Shown here in pieces: positions 12,101-24,320 of a DNA stretch of 64,000 nucleotides (position 1 is the stretch's first letter; each line of letters begins with the position of its first letter). The notes under the pieces are model-generated. The model made no database searches and was not told where the DNA came from. It saw only the letters and a list, made by a program, of their open reading frames with translations. Source of the DNA: Apostichopus japonicus (taxonomy: Eukaryota > Echinodermata > Holothuroidea > Aspidochirotida > Stichopodidae); contig NC_092576.1 of NCBI RefSeq assembly GCF_037975245.1, positions 13,806,611-13,870,610 of the forward strand, given 5' to 3'. The translations under genes were made by a program, and so were the position numbers.

Positions 12101-15100
12101 GGGATAATACCAAGATCACTTCTGAAGACTTTGCAGGTTGCTGAAATATTTAAAAATCCAACCCTAACCTTCTCTTTTTACTCTCTCAACTTATTAAAGA
12201 TACTACAACGCGTGTTTTGATATCTGCGTATAACCCATAAACACCCCCCCCCCCTCAATTTACCATTGCTCTACCAATTTTATTGTATTTTATGCATAAT
12301 AGAAGGGATTTAATTTAAATTATGCAACTTATATACCACCCTTTCAACTATTTTCTTCGATCCTAAGATTAGTTCGTCCAATCCCCTCTGTCATTCTGAT
12401 ATTATAAGGAAACTTCACAGAGTACAACCTATGGTTACTATACAAACGGATGACAAACGCTAGTCTGTGAAAGAAGTGATGTCATAATCCAGTTTTAGTA
12501 ATGTGATGAATGCATCCAACAAAACTGATAAATGTGATGGCATTACGACAAGTATATTAAAAATCAAATTATTACTTTATAAGAAATTTGTCGATCAGTA
12601 GCAAAGTTGGATCTCAGATTTGCATTGCTTTCTTTCGTAAAGTTAAAATGAGTGGGTAAATAGGGGAACAGTGTATCTGTAGGTGCAACTTTGTGTAAGG
12701 ATGTTAGTGATTCTGTTCTTGAAGGAAAGGCTTAATTACCAATTGAACTTTGGTTGTAAGATGATTCATTCACACCCGTTTCATATTTGATAGTAGTAGT
12801 CAAGTATACAGAACTCAAACGCAAACGCAAAGCCAACAATAAACTAAACAATGTAAGGAGCACCGTTTATTTAGAAGATATAGTTTGTTATTCATTTTAA
12901 CTTCGTCAGTCAAAGCGTCATAAAACAAGAACAAAAACAAAAATGCTGCAATAAAATAGGAGAAATCTGCTCAAGAACACAATCATCAGTACATGGTTCA
13001 AAAGAACCAGTTCACTTAAAATAAAAGTTGCACGATCCAAATGACTACGCTTTTAGGGCGATCATCTGCTAGCAATAATTCGAGACATGTCAAACCTAGG
13101 TCAAGATCCTGATATTTTAGAAATAACGTTAATCACCTAGAAATACTCACTCAAGCAACCTTTCGGCATCGTCTGATGATATTGGATGAACGGGCAGTTT
13201 CGGCAGTCTATCTTGTCCCGCATATTCCTCGCTATGACGGAATGCACCCTCTGGTGTTAAACAAATTTATCAGTTGCTTATATGAAAATTGTTTCTTGGA
13301 CATAACATTAAAAGGTGCTAATGAATAAGGCATGCTGCTCTTCTGGAACATAGCTGTGTCTAAACGAAATCGTCTGATATAATTCATTACATAGCATCCA
13401 AGTGTCGGTTTTATGTATTTCTCCATATGACGTTGTTTGTTAAGTTTAAAGTTTAGAAACATAAATAATATCCCAGAAGCATTTTGAGAGCCAGAAAAGA
13501 AATATTTTCACGTGAGTCAGCGTTTATGGAATTATTATAGCACATCATTATCATAAACTATCCAAGAGTATCATATATCTAATGAAATGAATATTCGCTT
13601 TATATTTATGAAAAACTTCTGTATAGATATACTTACATCTTTCTCGCGAATTGAACAGCATAAAATGCGATAGGGAAGCTTAACCTAACAGTTATTACAT
13701 ACTTTTTATGGAACTTCTGGTGTACTTTATATTTGCATACATACCTCTTTCCAATGTTGAATACTACATTCTTTATTACAACGCAACTGTTAACTTAAAT
13801 GGATTTTTTCTGACTTTTGGCATATCTTAGCATTGGCTTACAATTGTTGGTGAACGGAAACATAAATGATATGAACAAACAATCATTATACATGGGTGGG
13901 ATTTATTTTGAAGGATGACGTTGTTTTTTTAGATATTCAAAAAAACTCCAACAAGATAGTAATATTTTTTAAGTAAAACTTACCAGTTGCTGGAAAGTGA
14001 GGCGTCAATGGATCACCTATCACCGGTAAGACGCTACCTCTTTGAATTCCCTGACTAGGTAGATAAAGTCCGTGTGGATAAATTTGTTCACCTGCTACAT
14101 TGAAATCAGCTGGATCCGAATATAGTATCAAGCCCTTTGCTCCGAACTGTGCTGCCAATTTCGCCTAGTGAGACACACGATTTAAATTAAAATACGATCG
14201 TCAAGATTGTTACAATTTGGGTTTAAAACTCATTACCAGTCAGCATATTACATTGGTAAAAGTAGATAAATCTAACCTTATCTCCGTTGTGAGTTTTTCC
14301 ATATCGAGCAATTACGATTTTGTCAGTAATGTTTATCTCCTTGTCGTTTAGTAGGTGCTGAAAATCTTCCATTGCAGCATAGTTGGCGTAGAGAAGATCG
14401 CCCTGACATGTAAAAGGAAATTAAGACTTCGGAAAGTATACTATGAAATTTTAGAACTCGTTGATAGTGCCTGACGATTTAATGAATCTGGAAGTTGAAA
14501 GGATCTTAGATAAAAATCAGTGGAACTAATAATAAGCATAATTGATAATCTCAGTATTCAAGCTATTTCATATATGTAATTAAATAATTTAGGCAAAGAA
14601 CAACTGTTTCATTGTGTAACAGAATGAGATCTCTTGCCTAGGGTAACACTGGCTTCACCAACACATATACCTTGAAGATAAGATGATATTGGCATCATGT
14701 TAATTGCATTGATAATTAAGCAGCATCGTGCAGGATAATACATATATGAATAACACATTTCAATTTAATTTACCACCACCGTTCCACTTGGAGAGTAAGC
14801 ATTGAAGGCGGGAGGGATGTATTTTCCTGCGCTATTATCGTCTAATATTGGCTCATTAACCGTTGATTGGAATGCTACCCTGTACCCTTCCGGTTGTGTA
14901 ACATCATACGATAGTCTTTGCACCTTAAAGACAAGAAATAAAACGTCTTTGAATAATAACAAACTGGTTCTAAATTATTACGAAAGGCTGGTGAAAATAA
15001 ACAACGATGAGTAATGACCTAAATTTTGTAATAGAAAAAATAAATTTACGTAAACGCATTTGCTTTTAGTCTATTTAACATATATATCACAATTAAAGGA

Positions 15101-18100
15101 ACACAATGACAATACAAATTACCACATTTGTTTCTTCCGATAAAGTTGAGGACGAAGATAGCAGAACATTGTAAGAACTTATCTCAGATGAGTCCAAACC
15201 ATACTCAATGAATTTATCTCTTATATGCTGTGCGATGACATATTCACTGTGACTTCCAGAAACATGTGGGTCCATAGTCAGGAATCTGTAAAATGGGAAT
15301 AAAACGAAACAACCATCAGTTTATGATTAAATGAAACAGGCCTTATTGTTCTAAGAATGCAAAAACTCCCTTAATCTGGAATTATTTGATATATTGCTCC
15401 TGATTAAAAGCTTTATGATTTTGCATTTGGTTGATATTGTGAGTCCTTACAAACTCTTGCCCCTATTCACATTCACCACAATTCCGTTCACTATAAAGAA
15501 AAACAAACTCTCTATGTGATTCTAACCATTTCGTCATCATTATTTTAGCCGACTTTTTAATCCAGCATTGTTATGTCCCACACATTTCACGAAAATTAGT
15601 GTATATGCAGCATTTGCTCTTTATTGTTAAAATACTCTTTATTGAATGAGTCGGTAGATAATGGCTTTATGTACGTACATTATATTCATTTATGGGCAGG
15701 GTGTACTGACATCAAAGTTTTCCCAACAAAATTCAGCATAAAAGGAGAAAAATCCCTTGGACTTTGAAGCAAAAAATTACTATAGAATACATTTCTAATA
15801 ACGTCTGTCAAGTTACTGATGATCAAGAAACGTTCCCTGATTCTCCAGGTTTTCTTCAATTACTTTTATTTAAGCGTCTTTGTTGTTACTTTTCAACAAC
15901 GCGGGTGATCCACAAAGCTCTAAAACAATTGCCAACAACTTTTGCCAGTTCGAAACACAGTTTGCCAAAACAATCTACAGACCGAACAGCAGAGATATGT
16001 GTCGCTACAATCAGTATAAAAATGCACGACACTAAAATACGTGGCTTTCCAGGTAGCGAAACCGAAACTGTCAGCAATGCATTCCATATACAGAGTAAGT
16101 ATAAGCACCGAACGATGCGTACCATCCGACGAATATTTCCTCTTGTACCCTTTATTCTGGCTCCAAAATATATGATTCTTATCCAAAAGCATCAATTCAT
16201 ACTTTCCCAAGCAATTCGGGTAACGCAAATACATTATGTATTCGATCAATGTTAATATGTAAGTCACTAGCTCAGTAGCACGGTAACACATAGTAACTTA
16301 TGCCAGGTATTAGCATGATGAAAAAATCTTCGTCGATACCATTTTAATTGCCATATGTTATAACTTTCCTCTCAGATCATTTTTGCAATTCTTTAAAGTA
16401 TTTTTTAAACATAAATTAGGTCTAAATAAACATTATTATTTTCTTTGATTAACATTGTTATTTTATATATTTTATGTTATGTCGGGCTGGCAACTTCTTT
16501 TCTTGAACACGATATTTTATTGAAAGTAACAGGAATGAAGCTTACGAAGTGTGCATAGAAAGAAAAAATCCCGATTATTTGGGGAAACGCATTTTCTGAA
16601 TTGTTTATTTACAGTTGTTATTATTATATTTTCCTGTAAATTGTGAACACAGCATGGCACAATGGTTTCATTCTCATTTAACGTTTCACGATGTCAAGTG
16701 GGAGCTTTTGGTAAATCCAGCCATGGCGGTTACCCAAAAAAGTTAAGTCATTTCTGTGTTTGGAACACTACAGATCGAAGCTGACGCACACAATTTGGCA
16801 TAAATCACAAACAGATTTAAGAGAGTTTTGTGGGAGTTGCTGGACATCAAATATAGCCAGAAAAAATTATCAGTGCTCCGTTAATTGTTATTCATATGAT
16901 TTTTTTTGTTTGTTTTATATTTAGAAACACCAGTGCAAATAAATGTAGTTTGATGATATTGAAGAAGGGGAGCGAAAACCAGCATAACACCACCCTGAAC
17001 GCGTTTTAGCTACATTTTGCTGAGTAGGAAATATAATAGCATTTATGCTTAAAAATGACGAAAAAAATCGTGCGTTGATGATCGAAAAGTCATCAATAGT
17101 AATAGTGTACCACCTCTGAAGGATATTATGCATCGCATTGAAATTAAAATGTTGGGAGTAAATTTGAATTACTGGAAATTAAGGGTGCTGACTAATGTCA
17201 TTGGTAGAAAACAATAAGTCTATTTCAACTGTTTGATGGTTTTGGTCATTGTCACCTAATACCTTTGGATATGAAGCCAAAATTAAACGTTCGCCGATAT
17301 CGGAAAAATTGTTTCTGACAAAATATTTATTCGGTTATGCTGCATATGTCGATGATGTTAGGACACACTCTGACACTGGGCAATCTCACATAGATCGAAC
17401 AACGACTTTCTTTGAAGGAATTGTAAAAAAATATATATATAATTTAGAGTGATATTTGAGAGGCTACTGTGTCTTACTTAGGAAAGTAAGTGTCATTAAT
17501 AAAAGTCCAACATCCTTCGAAGAAACTTTACTTAATTATTTGTAGGGATAGCAGTTTTTTTAGATGCAACTTCGTCTTTCGTTTGTTACCGCAGTGAAAG
17601 TAGTATTATTTGGTGAGAAGATGTCAGGAGAAGATCCACCGTAAATACTATATTTTATTGAAAGAAACTGAAGTTTGAATCGTTACCTGTTTGATTACGA
17701 TATTTGAAATGATAATAACACATTTCAAGGGGCTACAATGATTAACATTGACTAGAAACTTCTCGTATTTTCACACATTTCTTCTAGGTTTATGAGAACA
17801 AATTTAAATGATTCTTGTAATCTATTATGAATCATTGTATGATATAACTGTTGAATGTAGTCACTTTTAGTTATACTTTCCTGTGACATTGGTAAGAAGT
17901 GGAGATTTTAATATCAACTGGAGAACGTTACTTTTTTTTCTTACCTCAATGACTCGTCTATTACTTCATTGTCAATTATGTTACTCAGTTTTTGTTTAAT
18001 GTTCTCGGGAATTCCCACCGTGGGCTGTGCTGGATTCACACTAACTCTATCCGGGCCACTGTACCATCCAATAAGTACACCAATACCAAGACATGAAATT

Positions 18101-18150
18101 GCTACGCATGCAACGCCAATAAAAACATAGGATTGCTTTATTTCCCCCAT
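567..18150 (-). CDS. Glutamate carboxypeptidase II / NAALADase-like membrane peptidase (M28B), 3' end outside window
   Basis: Type II membrane metallopeptidase family that cleaves C-terminal glutamate from peptides or folates at the cell surface. Exons on the minus strand, all with GT-AG borders and matching phases: 18150-17945, 15285-15123, 14923-14774, 14402-14277, 14164-13984, 13250-13151, 11356-11258, 11137-11052, 10650-10531, 7054-6972, 5189-5126, 4954-4887, 4697-4603, 4317-4227, 3118-2857, a tentative exon about 1949-1899, and 659-567. The first exon starts at ATG 18150 and encodes a short cytosolic tail and a membrane segment (about residues 7-30). Zinc ligands align with human: H379 and D389 ([14 protein letters not shown]), E427, D455 (YLNIDF), H556 (PTYHSIYDT). 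The catalytic base (human E424) is serine (SWGASEFG), which resembles the loss in transferrin receptor. The 3' border of the tentative exon does not fit in phase, so a small exon may be missing. The last exon(s) lie left of the window. Confidence 0.92.
1388..1522. repeat. 8-bp minisatellite, unit about CAATTCRT
   Basis: About 16 head-to-tail copies of an 8-bp unit (CAATTCGT or CAATTCAT with point changes), lying in an intron of the peptidase gene. Confidence 0.85.
4979..5110. repeat. Degenerate ACAT/CACACC simple repeat
   Basis: Purine-pyrimidine alternating tract made of ACATACATACA and CACACCCACG-like units, in the intron between the peptidase exons 5189-5126 and 4954-4887. No coding potential. 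Confidence 0.7.
6109..6147. repeat. (TA)n microsatellite
   Basis: Uninterrupted TA dinucleotides in the intron between the exons ending at 6972 and beginning at 5189. Confidence 0.9.
7429..7453. repeat. (CA)n microsatellite
   Basis: About 12 CA dinucleotides at the edge of the repeat-rich intron. Confidence 0.9.
7455..7625 (-). repeat. Left arm of an inverted repeat shared with 9962-10100
   Basis: The reverse complement matches 9962-10100 over more than 100 bp, including the block ATTCTGTGTAAATTGTCAG. The portion 7570-7625 instead matches the tail after SINE copy C (10240-10290). Confidence 0.7.
7626..7740 (-). mobile_element. tRNA-derived SINE, family 1, copy A, with hammerhead-like core
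   Basis: On the minus strand this copy has a tRNA T-arm / B-box match (GGTTCGATTCC), then a conserved core: CTGATGA, a 4-bp stem GTCC/GGAC closed by TAAAA, and GAAA (core 7688-7665). The sequence is nearly the mirror image of copy B to its right. The core satisfies the invariant CUGAUGA and GAAA boxes of hammerhead ribozymes; helix III is only about 3 bp and helix I is poor. Confidence 0.75.
7777..7925 (+). mobile_element. tRNA-derived SINE, family 1, copy B, with hammerhead-like core
   Basis: Contains an A-box match TGGTCGAGTGG (7788-7798) and a B-box match GGTTCGATTTC (7830-7840) at tRNA-like spacing, giving a Leu/Ser-type tRNA head. The core CTGATGA-GTCC-CAAAA-GGAC-GAAA follows at 7850-7873, then a tail reading CTGGTGTGTTATTC. 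It lies head to head with copy A, so the two could form a long hairpin in a transcript. Confidence 0.8.
7926..8003. repeat. 8-bp minisatellite, unit about GAACGTAT
   Basis: About nine degenerate copies (GAACGTAT, GGACGCAC, GAACGCAC and similar) directly after the tail of SINE copy B. Confidence 0.8.
8112..8215 (+). repeat. Dispersed repeat copy (GGAGCGCCACCAT unit) 1
   Basis: Segment of about 100 bp running from CTATCTAAG through GGAGCGCCACCAT and TTGGCGC to GAAATGGCAC-like text. Related copies lie at 8272-8375, 8883-8985 and, inverted, 34630-34745. Confidence 0.75.
8272..8375 (+). repeat. Dispersed repeat copy (GGAGCGCCACCAT unit) 2
   Basis: Same order of blocks as the copy at 8112-8215 (CTATCTAAGCGGAGCGCC, TTGGCGC, CCAGATCACCGGAAATGG) inside the hAT-type element. 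Confidence 0.75.
8883..8985 (+). repeat. Dispersed repeat copy (GGAGCGCCACCAT unit) 3
   Basis: More diverged copy (CATCTAAGCGGAGCGCG, TTCGCGCG, CCAGATCGCCGGAAATA) in the same hAT-type element. Confidence 0.65.
9962..10100 (+). repeat. Right arm of an inverted repeat shared with 7455-7580
   Basis: Diverged by point changes and short indels from the reverse complement of the left arm; shared block ATTCTGTGTAAATTGTCAG. The order of blocks relative to the SINE differs on the two sides, as if cut from a tandem array of a larger unit. Confidence 0.7.
10127..10300 (+). mobile_element. tRNA-derived SINE, family 1, copy C, internally deleted
   Basis: A-box TGGTCGAGTGG is present, but the stretch carrying the GGTTCG part of the B-box is missing, so the head runs straight into CGATTCCTACC. 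The core CTGATGA-TTCC-CAAAA-GGAC-GAAA and the tail (CTGGTGTGCTTGTC, CATACCACTTGCTA) are retained. Confidence 0.75.
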
Positions 18151-21029
18151 ATTAACAATACTTCCAATACTTCCAGGAACAAAGAAGCTACCAAAATAAC
18201 GTCGACTGCAACATGCTATTCAGTCCTAATTAAATGTCAATGCGTTATATGATTCCTGTTGTTCTGTCCGAATAATTCAAAGCCGGCACACATAAGATCA
18301 TCCCACTATGAAGAGGTACGTGCAAAGATAGGAATGACGGTGACCAAACGTTCTCCTGATTGATTACACAGTCAACCTTTGGTCTTTCTCGAATAGTCAT
18401 ATCATCCAGTGAGTAAACCGCTTGACAGAGATATTGTTCACAACCAAACAAAGCTTCACATATCGTTACAAAATAACTGTAAACAAAAATGCTACTCTTA
18501 GGAATGACTGAATCTTAAAAAATAACAATTAAGCTGAAGACATTAAACTTAAACAATATATTGGTTTGGGCTGACGTTTTTTCCACTGAACTGATAGAAT
18601 TTGCTTTTAGATTCTCTGAAATTACGATTTAAGGATTACTTACATTGCTTAACAAATTCTGTCTGTCGAAATATACATGTTATTGCGTTTTAGAGCTAAC
18701 AATACCGCGAGCTCATTACCCATTTAATAAGAATACATTTAATAATAAATGAGCCGTAAAATAATAAAGATTTGCTTTATTGGCTCCAATTATAACACGC
18801 TATAGCTAGGAAAGTTTTGTGATTACGTTATCGACCTGACAAGGTCGTAAATCGACCGCAGGCTCTACAATTAGCATACATAGCTTCTTAACACCATTAA
18901 GCTCTTTGTGTAAACATTGTGTGCAAATATGTTCATTTATATTGTGTAGTTAATCATACAGCGCTCCGCATATACCCTCATGCAGTAACTACACATGTGG
19001 CAGGCGTTGCAGGCTAATTGGTAGAAAGAAGTCATTTTACGATAAAGGCAGGTCTATTAAGTAAACTTAAGAAACCAATCCTTGATAGGGTGCTATGGTT
19101 GGGGTCTATACAGCAGATCATTAAGCGCATGCATGTTAATCCAAAAACAAAAATGGTCAGGCAAAGCGCGGGAGCCACCTGTGCACGTATCTATGGAGGA
19201 TTGTAGGAAGTAATCCCCCACACCCCATACCCCATTTTTTTTAAACTTCTTTTCTTTTATTAGCAAAATCTTGAGTTTAGACCAAGTTATGTACCGATTG
19301 ATAGCATACGCCTCACGATGCACCAATTTGCGTTTATTTTTCTTGTTTGTTTAGAGATGACCCCTTGTTCACGGGAGTCCGCTTTAACGACCACATAGCT
19401 ACACCTTCATCCTTAAATTTCTGGGATCCTGCGTAAGGTCTTGTGTTATGACCCTAACCTACGATTTTAAACAATAAATATTTTGTTGTTGGTTGTGAGA
19501 AACCAGACATGGAAGTCCGCTTCTACGACCTACTCATTAAAATTCTGCATAGCCCCCTATCATTCGGCCTATGTATTTCTGAAACATGGCACATGCGGAG
19601 TACGTTTTTGTTGTTGTAATAACCTCAGCTGTGTCTTACCACTTTTGTTTTACACTAGTAGGTCTACTGGATGGGAAAGTATAACACGAAAGCTCAGTAA
19701 CATACGCAGTTAAGTAATTTACGGTCACAATCTCAGCCCAGCGGGAACACATGTTAGTAACCAAGTACTGACGCAAAGGGTGTAAAGGTGTGCCTCCCCA
19801 ACCCTCTCCCCTCTTCCGTTTTTCAACTTCGCTCAAAACCCCAAAATTGTGTGTTACCATAATCGTGCGTTGAGACCTAGCTGTACTCCTAATTTATTTT
19901 TTGAATTGTACCTCAGAATGCAACATCCAGATGCCGTCTAAACTGGGGCACCACCAGACCCTTAAGTACATGGGAGTGACTTCAACAGCATCTGCTTTAC
20001 AAAATCCTTCATTCTTTCAGAACTTGCCTTTCGAACACATTTAAACGTCGTTACCCGTTCACCTAAATGACGGATGCCCTGCAGTGTCTATGCCCACCCC
20101 TTCCCCCTGTTCTACACGTATCACAGCCGTTATTGCGATATTTCACTGTCAGTAGTAAACAACAGTCATGTTTATTTTGTGTTCGGACCTAGTCGTTAGA
20201 GCTATGGACTATAGGCTGCCTGTTTATTATTTTCAGGTAGTTAGAGTCTCTAGTGCAGTGAAATAAACTTGACTTAGATGAAGGACATTGTCAGAAGTAA
20301 TTACATTAGATGCAACAACAAACAGGTAAAACTGGTAGACCTAGTGTAGACTTTCATATCACAAGTTCGATGAAGCCTTTTTTATATGAAAGCATATGCT
20401 TGGTCTAAATGCATAACGTGTTAATATACAGGCAATACTCTAAGCATCATTACATGGCATACAGGTTACTGAGAAATAGTATACGTTATACTGTTAGATG
20501 GAGAATACAAAAGCTTGTTTTGAGTGGCGTTATCATAAGTATTATATACTCCAACTGACTCCAACTGACTGATATGATCACAAATGTATGGTGATCCTTA
20601 CATGTATTTACTGTGGAACTATTTGTATGCTAGTGTCATAAATAGAACGATAGGAAATGAGACTCCAATGGAGTTTTCTAACGACAGTCTGTTTATTGAT
20701 GTAATGAATGTTGTTTAATTGTTTTGAAACTGTAATCTGCATTGCTTGAGGAATACGCAGCTATATGTTAACTTGTCTACATTGTCTAAGAACCAGTGAT
20801 GTAGGACTTCATTTCAGTCCGGACTCGGAGTCATATTTTTCATTGTGAAGGACTCGAACTCGGATTGAAGACTATACTATATTGTACTGACTTTAGTGTA
20901 ACAATCATCAAATCAATTGCCTATATGTCAGGGTATTCTCTATCTCGTTATTTCGACATCTTCCCGAATAATTCGAAACAGAACTGCATGACATTGGTAA
21001 CATATGAAACGATCTTATTGTTATATCTG
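18151..21029. other. Gene-free stretch upstream of the peptidase gene
   Basis: Contains the presumed 5' untranslated and promoter region of the peptidase gene next to 18150, but I cannot assign promoter elements. The rest has only short unsupported frames. Small features are a doubled CCAACTGACT near 20550-20570 and a repeated GGACTCG motif near 20820-20860. Confidence 0.5.
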
Positions 21030-23968
21030 TGGCTTTTATGAATATTTTCTGCTAATTCACTGAAAATATTGTTCTTACGGGATTAAACTACAAAGGCAAG
21101 TAACACACACTACATCATGCTAAATCCATTATATGATTCAATTTCAAAGGAAATGGAGAGCCCCAAGGTCCAATCTTTATCTCGACCCTACATATTACAT
21201 CGTGTGGATGACATAGTGTACTATATTGTCAGGTTTGTAGATATTGCTTGATTATCCAAGTGTCCACCTACCTAACTGAGCAAAAACTAGGTGGGGCGAT
21301 GTGAATTATTGAGGGGATGGGGATACCAAAGGGTAACACAGTAATATGCATTAGATTTATTATTCGTGGGTGGTGCCAAACAGGTTATGTGGGTGAAAAC
21401 ATTGAAAAATTTCTCTTACTCTTAAACTGATGGACTTCCAACTTGGCAGGGATTTGATCACATGGGATGGAGTATCTTTGTGACTAATGACGCCATCAGG
21501 TTAAAGTTCAGATCAAGGTAAAATCAACAGAAACGTAAAAGGTGCATATAGATAAAATTCTAAATACAGAAAACATCGAGGGCTGTGAGCAAATATTCCT
21601 AATATATCAAGAATATATGAACAACATTATTAAAATAGAAAAATAAGTGTTTGAAGATCCCCGGAGTGATAACATCACAGGGATAATATCCTTTCAATCA
21701 ATTAATTGCGTTACTCTTGAAAAAATAGAAACACCAAATGAGTCTCATTATCAATGTCTCTCTATATATATATGTTTCGCACGTGATTACAATTATAACA
21801 GCAAGCATGGCGAAACAGGGGAATAGACTGGAGCGAAAAACTTTACTAGGGTGCCGGGGAAATATGGTGTACTGAATAAATGGGATGTGTTCTTATTTCC
21901 ATAATATCACTAAGAATAAATGAAGAATTAAAGAAACATGAGAGGGTGTGGGAGTCCGGTGACATTAATATCCCTGCGACCCCACCTGGATTTATTCACC
22001 AATGGGTAAGAGTAGATTTCTATATATTTTAGACGTTTCAGCATCTCTTATGCTCAAAGCGTTTTACCCTCAGCTACCACCTCCCCCCCCCCCTCACCAT
22101 CACCCCCCTTGTTTTCGAAACTTCCTGTGTGCTCAACTGACACTGTTAACTTTTCTGAATGGTTTGGGGACTGAAACAGCTACTTGGGTTGAATTGGACA
22201 GAAATATGGCCATTGTTGATACATATTGCGTGCGAATATAGAGGACCTTCCAGCGAGTACAAGGTTGATAATATAAGGGGTTCAACACTCGTACTTTTTG
22301 CTTTAAGATGGTGAGAGCGTGCAAAAAGATTTATTCCATACTAACGGTATTTTCAGATAAGCTTATATCCTTACAATACAAAACTAATTTATATAAATAT
22401 TTAATACCATGCGAGCGTTACTATGATTATATTATTGCATTTTCTAGTGCGTTATAATCTATTAATACCATGTACGGTATGTGATAATTATGACGTTTTC
22501 TGATCATTCACACCTAGATACTCATCTCATATGTCCAATTTAAAGGCGTGAATATTCATACACAAGCAAAAAGGCACATTGCAATATCCAAGTCATCACA
22601 ACCATATTAACCCAATGTGGGTTGTACAAGGAAACTCAGGGGAACCAACAGTGGAACCACGTAGAATAACAGTGGTTCCCATACAAACAAAAACACGTGG
22701 GATAGTCATGGATATTACATGGATCCCACACGAGCAATCGTAGTTAAATGATGGATCGTTGAGGGTCCTGTGTTCGATTCTCAAATTCAACCAAATAGGC
22801 AGCCTACGTGTGGCCGACAAGGTAACTCATATAGGGCCTCCCTGGGTCAGTGTGGCCAACAGTTGTTGTACCTACACGGTTGTGCCCTCCTGGCCCATTT
22901 CTGACTGATATGGACATACCCAGATATGGCAATGTTGTGTCTTACGTATGATCGTTATAAGCTAGACATACTGGAATATTGATGGATGATATGTAGCTCC
23001 CATGTAAAATATTAGCGGTTTCTTTGTAGGACCCCGTTTGGGCTTAATAAAATGTTGGGTTTATATTTGTCACAAGTGGGCAAATGTAGGTAGGATACTT
23101 TATGGTCCTACACAATCCATATAAAATATGATAACACTTTTGGAATAATGTTGGCTGGTGTAGAGTTTATAAAAGTTTGAACTAGGCAACCCACTTTAGG
23201 ACTCTATTGTGCAATATCAATGGAACCTACAACATTTTGTCTGACTCAAAATGGGACTAATATGGTGAAATGTCATAATGATATCTATGCTTGAAAATAT
23301 TTTATTCATTTATTAATAATTTATCTTTTACTGCAAAAATTGTGTCGTAGAAAATTAGTATACCTTGCCTTGGTCCGTTTCAAATAAAGAGTTTAAATGT
23401 CGTATGAAGTTGTCTTCGTCCCTTTTTTATTTTAGCATATAAATCAGAAATATTATACGTAGGCGATTTTCTTTAGGACTTAATGAATCATAAACATATG
23501 TGTTGTATAGATATGGACGGTTTACTACTTCTGTGGCATTCATTCTGTTCAAGTGGTTTTGTACTGGTACCCTCATTAACTTGGTCGGTCGGCACGGCTC
23601 GGATCTCCAAGTCTGAAAGTTGCCAGTATACCATTAGTTCCTGAGCCATATTATTTTGGCTTTAAAATTATGGCTTTGAATATAAAGTATTTTAGAAAAT
23701 TAAAGAGGAGGGGCTGCTTATTATCGTTCCCTGAACAGGCTATACCCAATATGTTAACTGTAATAGTTACATATCAAAACGTCTGGGGGACTTGCCGACG
23801 ATGTTCAAATTTTTCCATGGTTCCACCAGGGATGTAAGAGATGGACATACAACATTTGAGCTTTCTTTAAAGTTTGGTTCGTGCCGAATACCGTTTTTGT
23901 TCCAATACTAATACCTAAATAGCACTCAAAACGGATTATGGTACAACGCGGTGCCTGTACGTTGTCTG

Positions 23969-24320
23969 CTAGATGTATAAGATGTGTGTGAAAGTCAGTT
24001 GGCCTGACGTTTCGATCACGCAAAAGAAGGTCTCGTAGATATCGTGGTCGTCGGTAGGCGATGGTGGGTTTTTCAGGGACGGCTCGTTAGAGTCTATTTG
24101 AAGTGAGGAGAATGTTGTGGTTGTTAGAGGTGATTTGCTGAAAAGGAGGAAGACTTTGGTGGAAAGTAACAACCAGGGGGAGCTTGTTGTCGCAATCTCG
24201 TCCCTTTTGTCCTTCACTGCCAAAGTAGATGATCTGGAAAGGGAGCGGACTCTCTGAATGGCTTCACGCACCCTTCTGGCACTATGGCCCCTGACAGTAA
24301 GGTGTTTTTCCAATTTAATT
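23969..24320 (-). pseudogene. Penelope-like element fragment, internally deleted (unit 1)
   Basis: The minus strand reads HSARRVREAIQRV and SRSSTLAVK, the linker between reverse transcriptase and GIY-YIG endonuclease seen again at 40780-41060, then jumps to IETSGQLTFTH, encoded by the 3' tail motif also found at 42010-42045. The GIY-YIG domain is deleted between these points and the frame is broken. The tail contains CGAAACGTCAGG, typical of Penelope-like termini. Confidence 0.75.

Noticed and set aside
15764-16291. Overlapping frames of 123-163 codons on both strands in the first peptidase intron
   Set aside because: They overlap on opposite strands, lack recognisable motifs and sit inside an intron with no splice support.
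18245-18451. Minus-strand frame just upstream of the peptidase start
   Set aside because: It is not in frame with, or splice-linked to, the first coding exon, and has no similarity to the family's N-terminus.
22735-22830. Possible B-box (TGTTCGATTC) in the duplicated unit
   Set aside because: No A-box or tRNA-like stem structure upstream.
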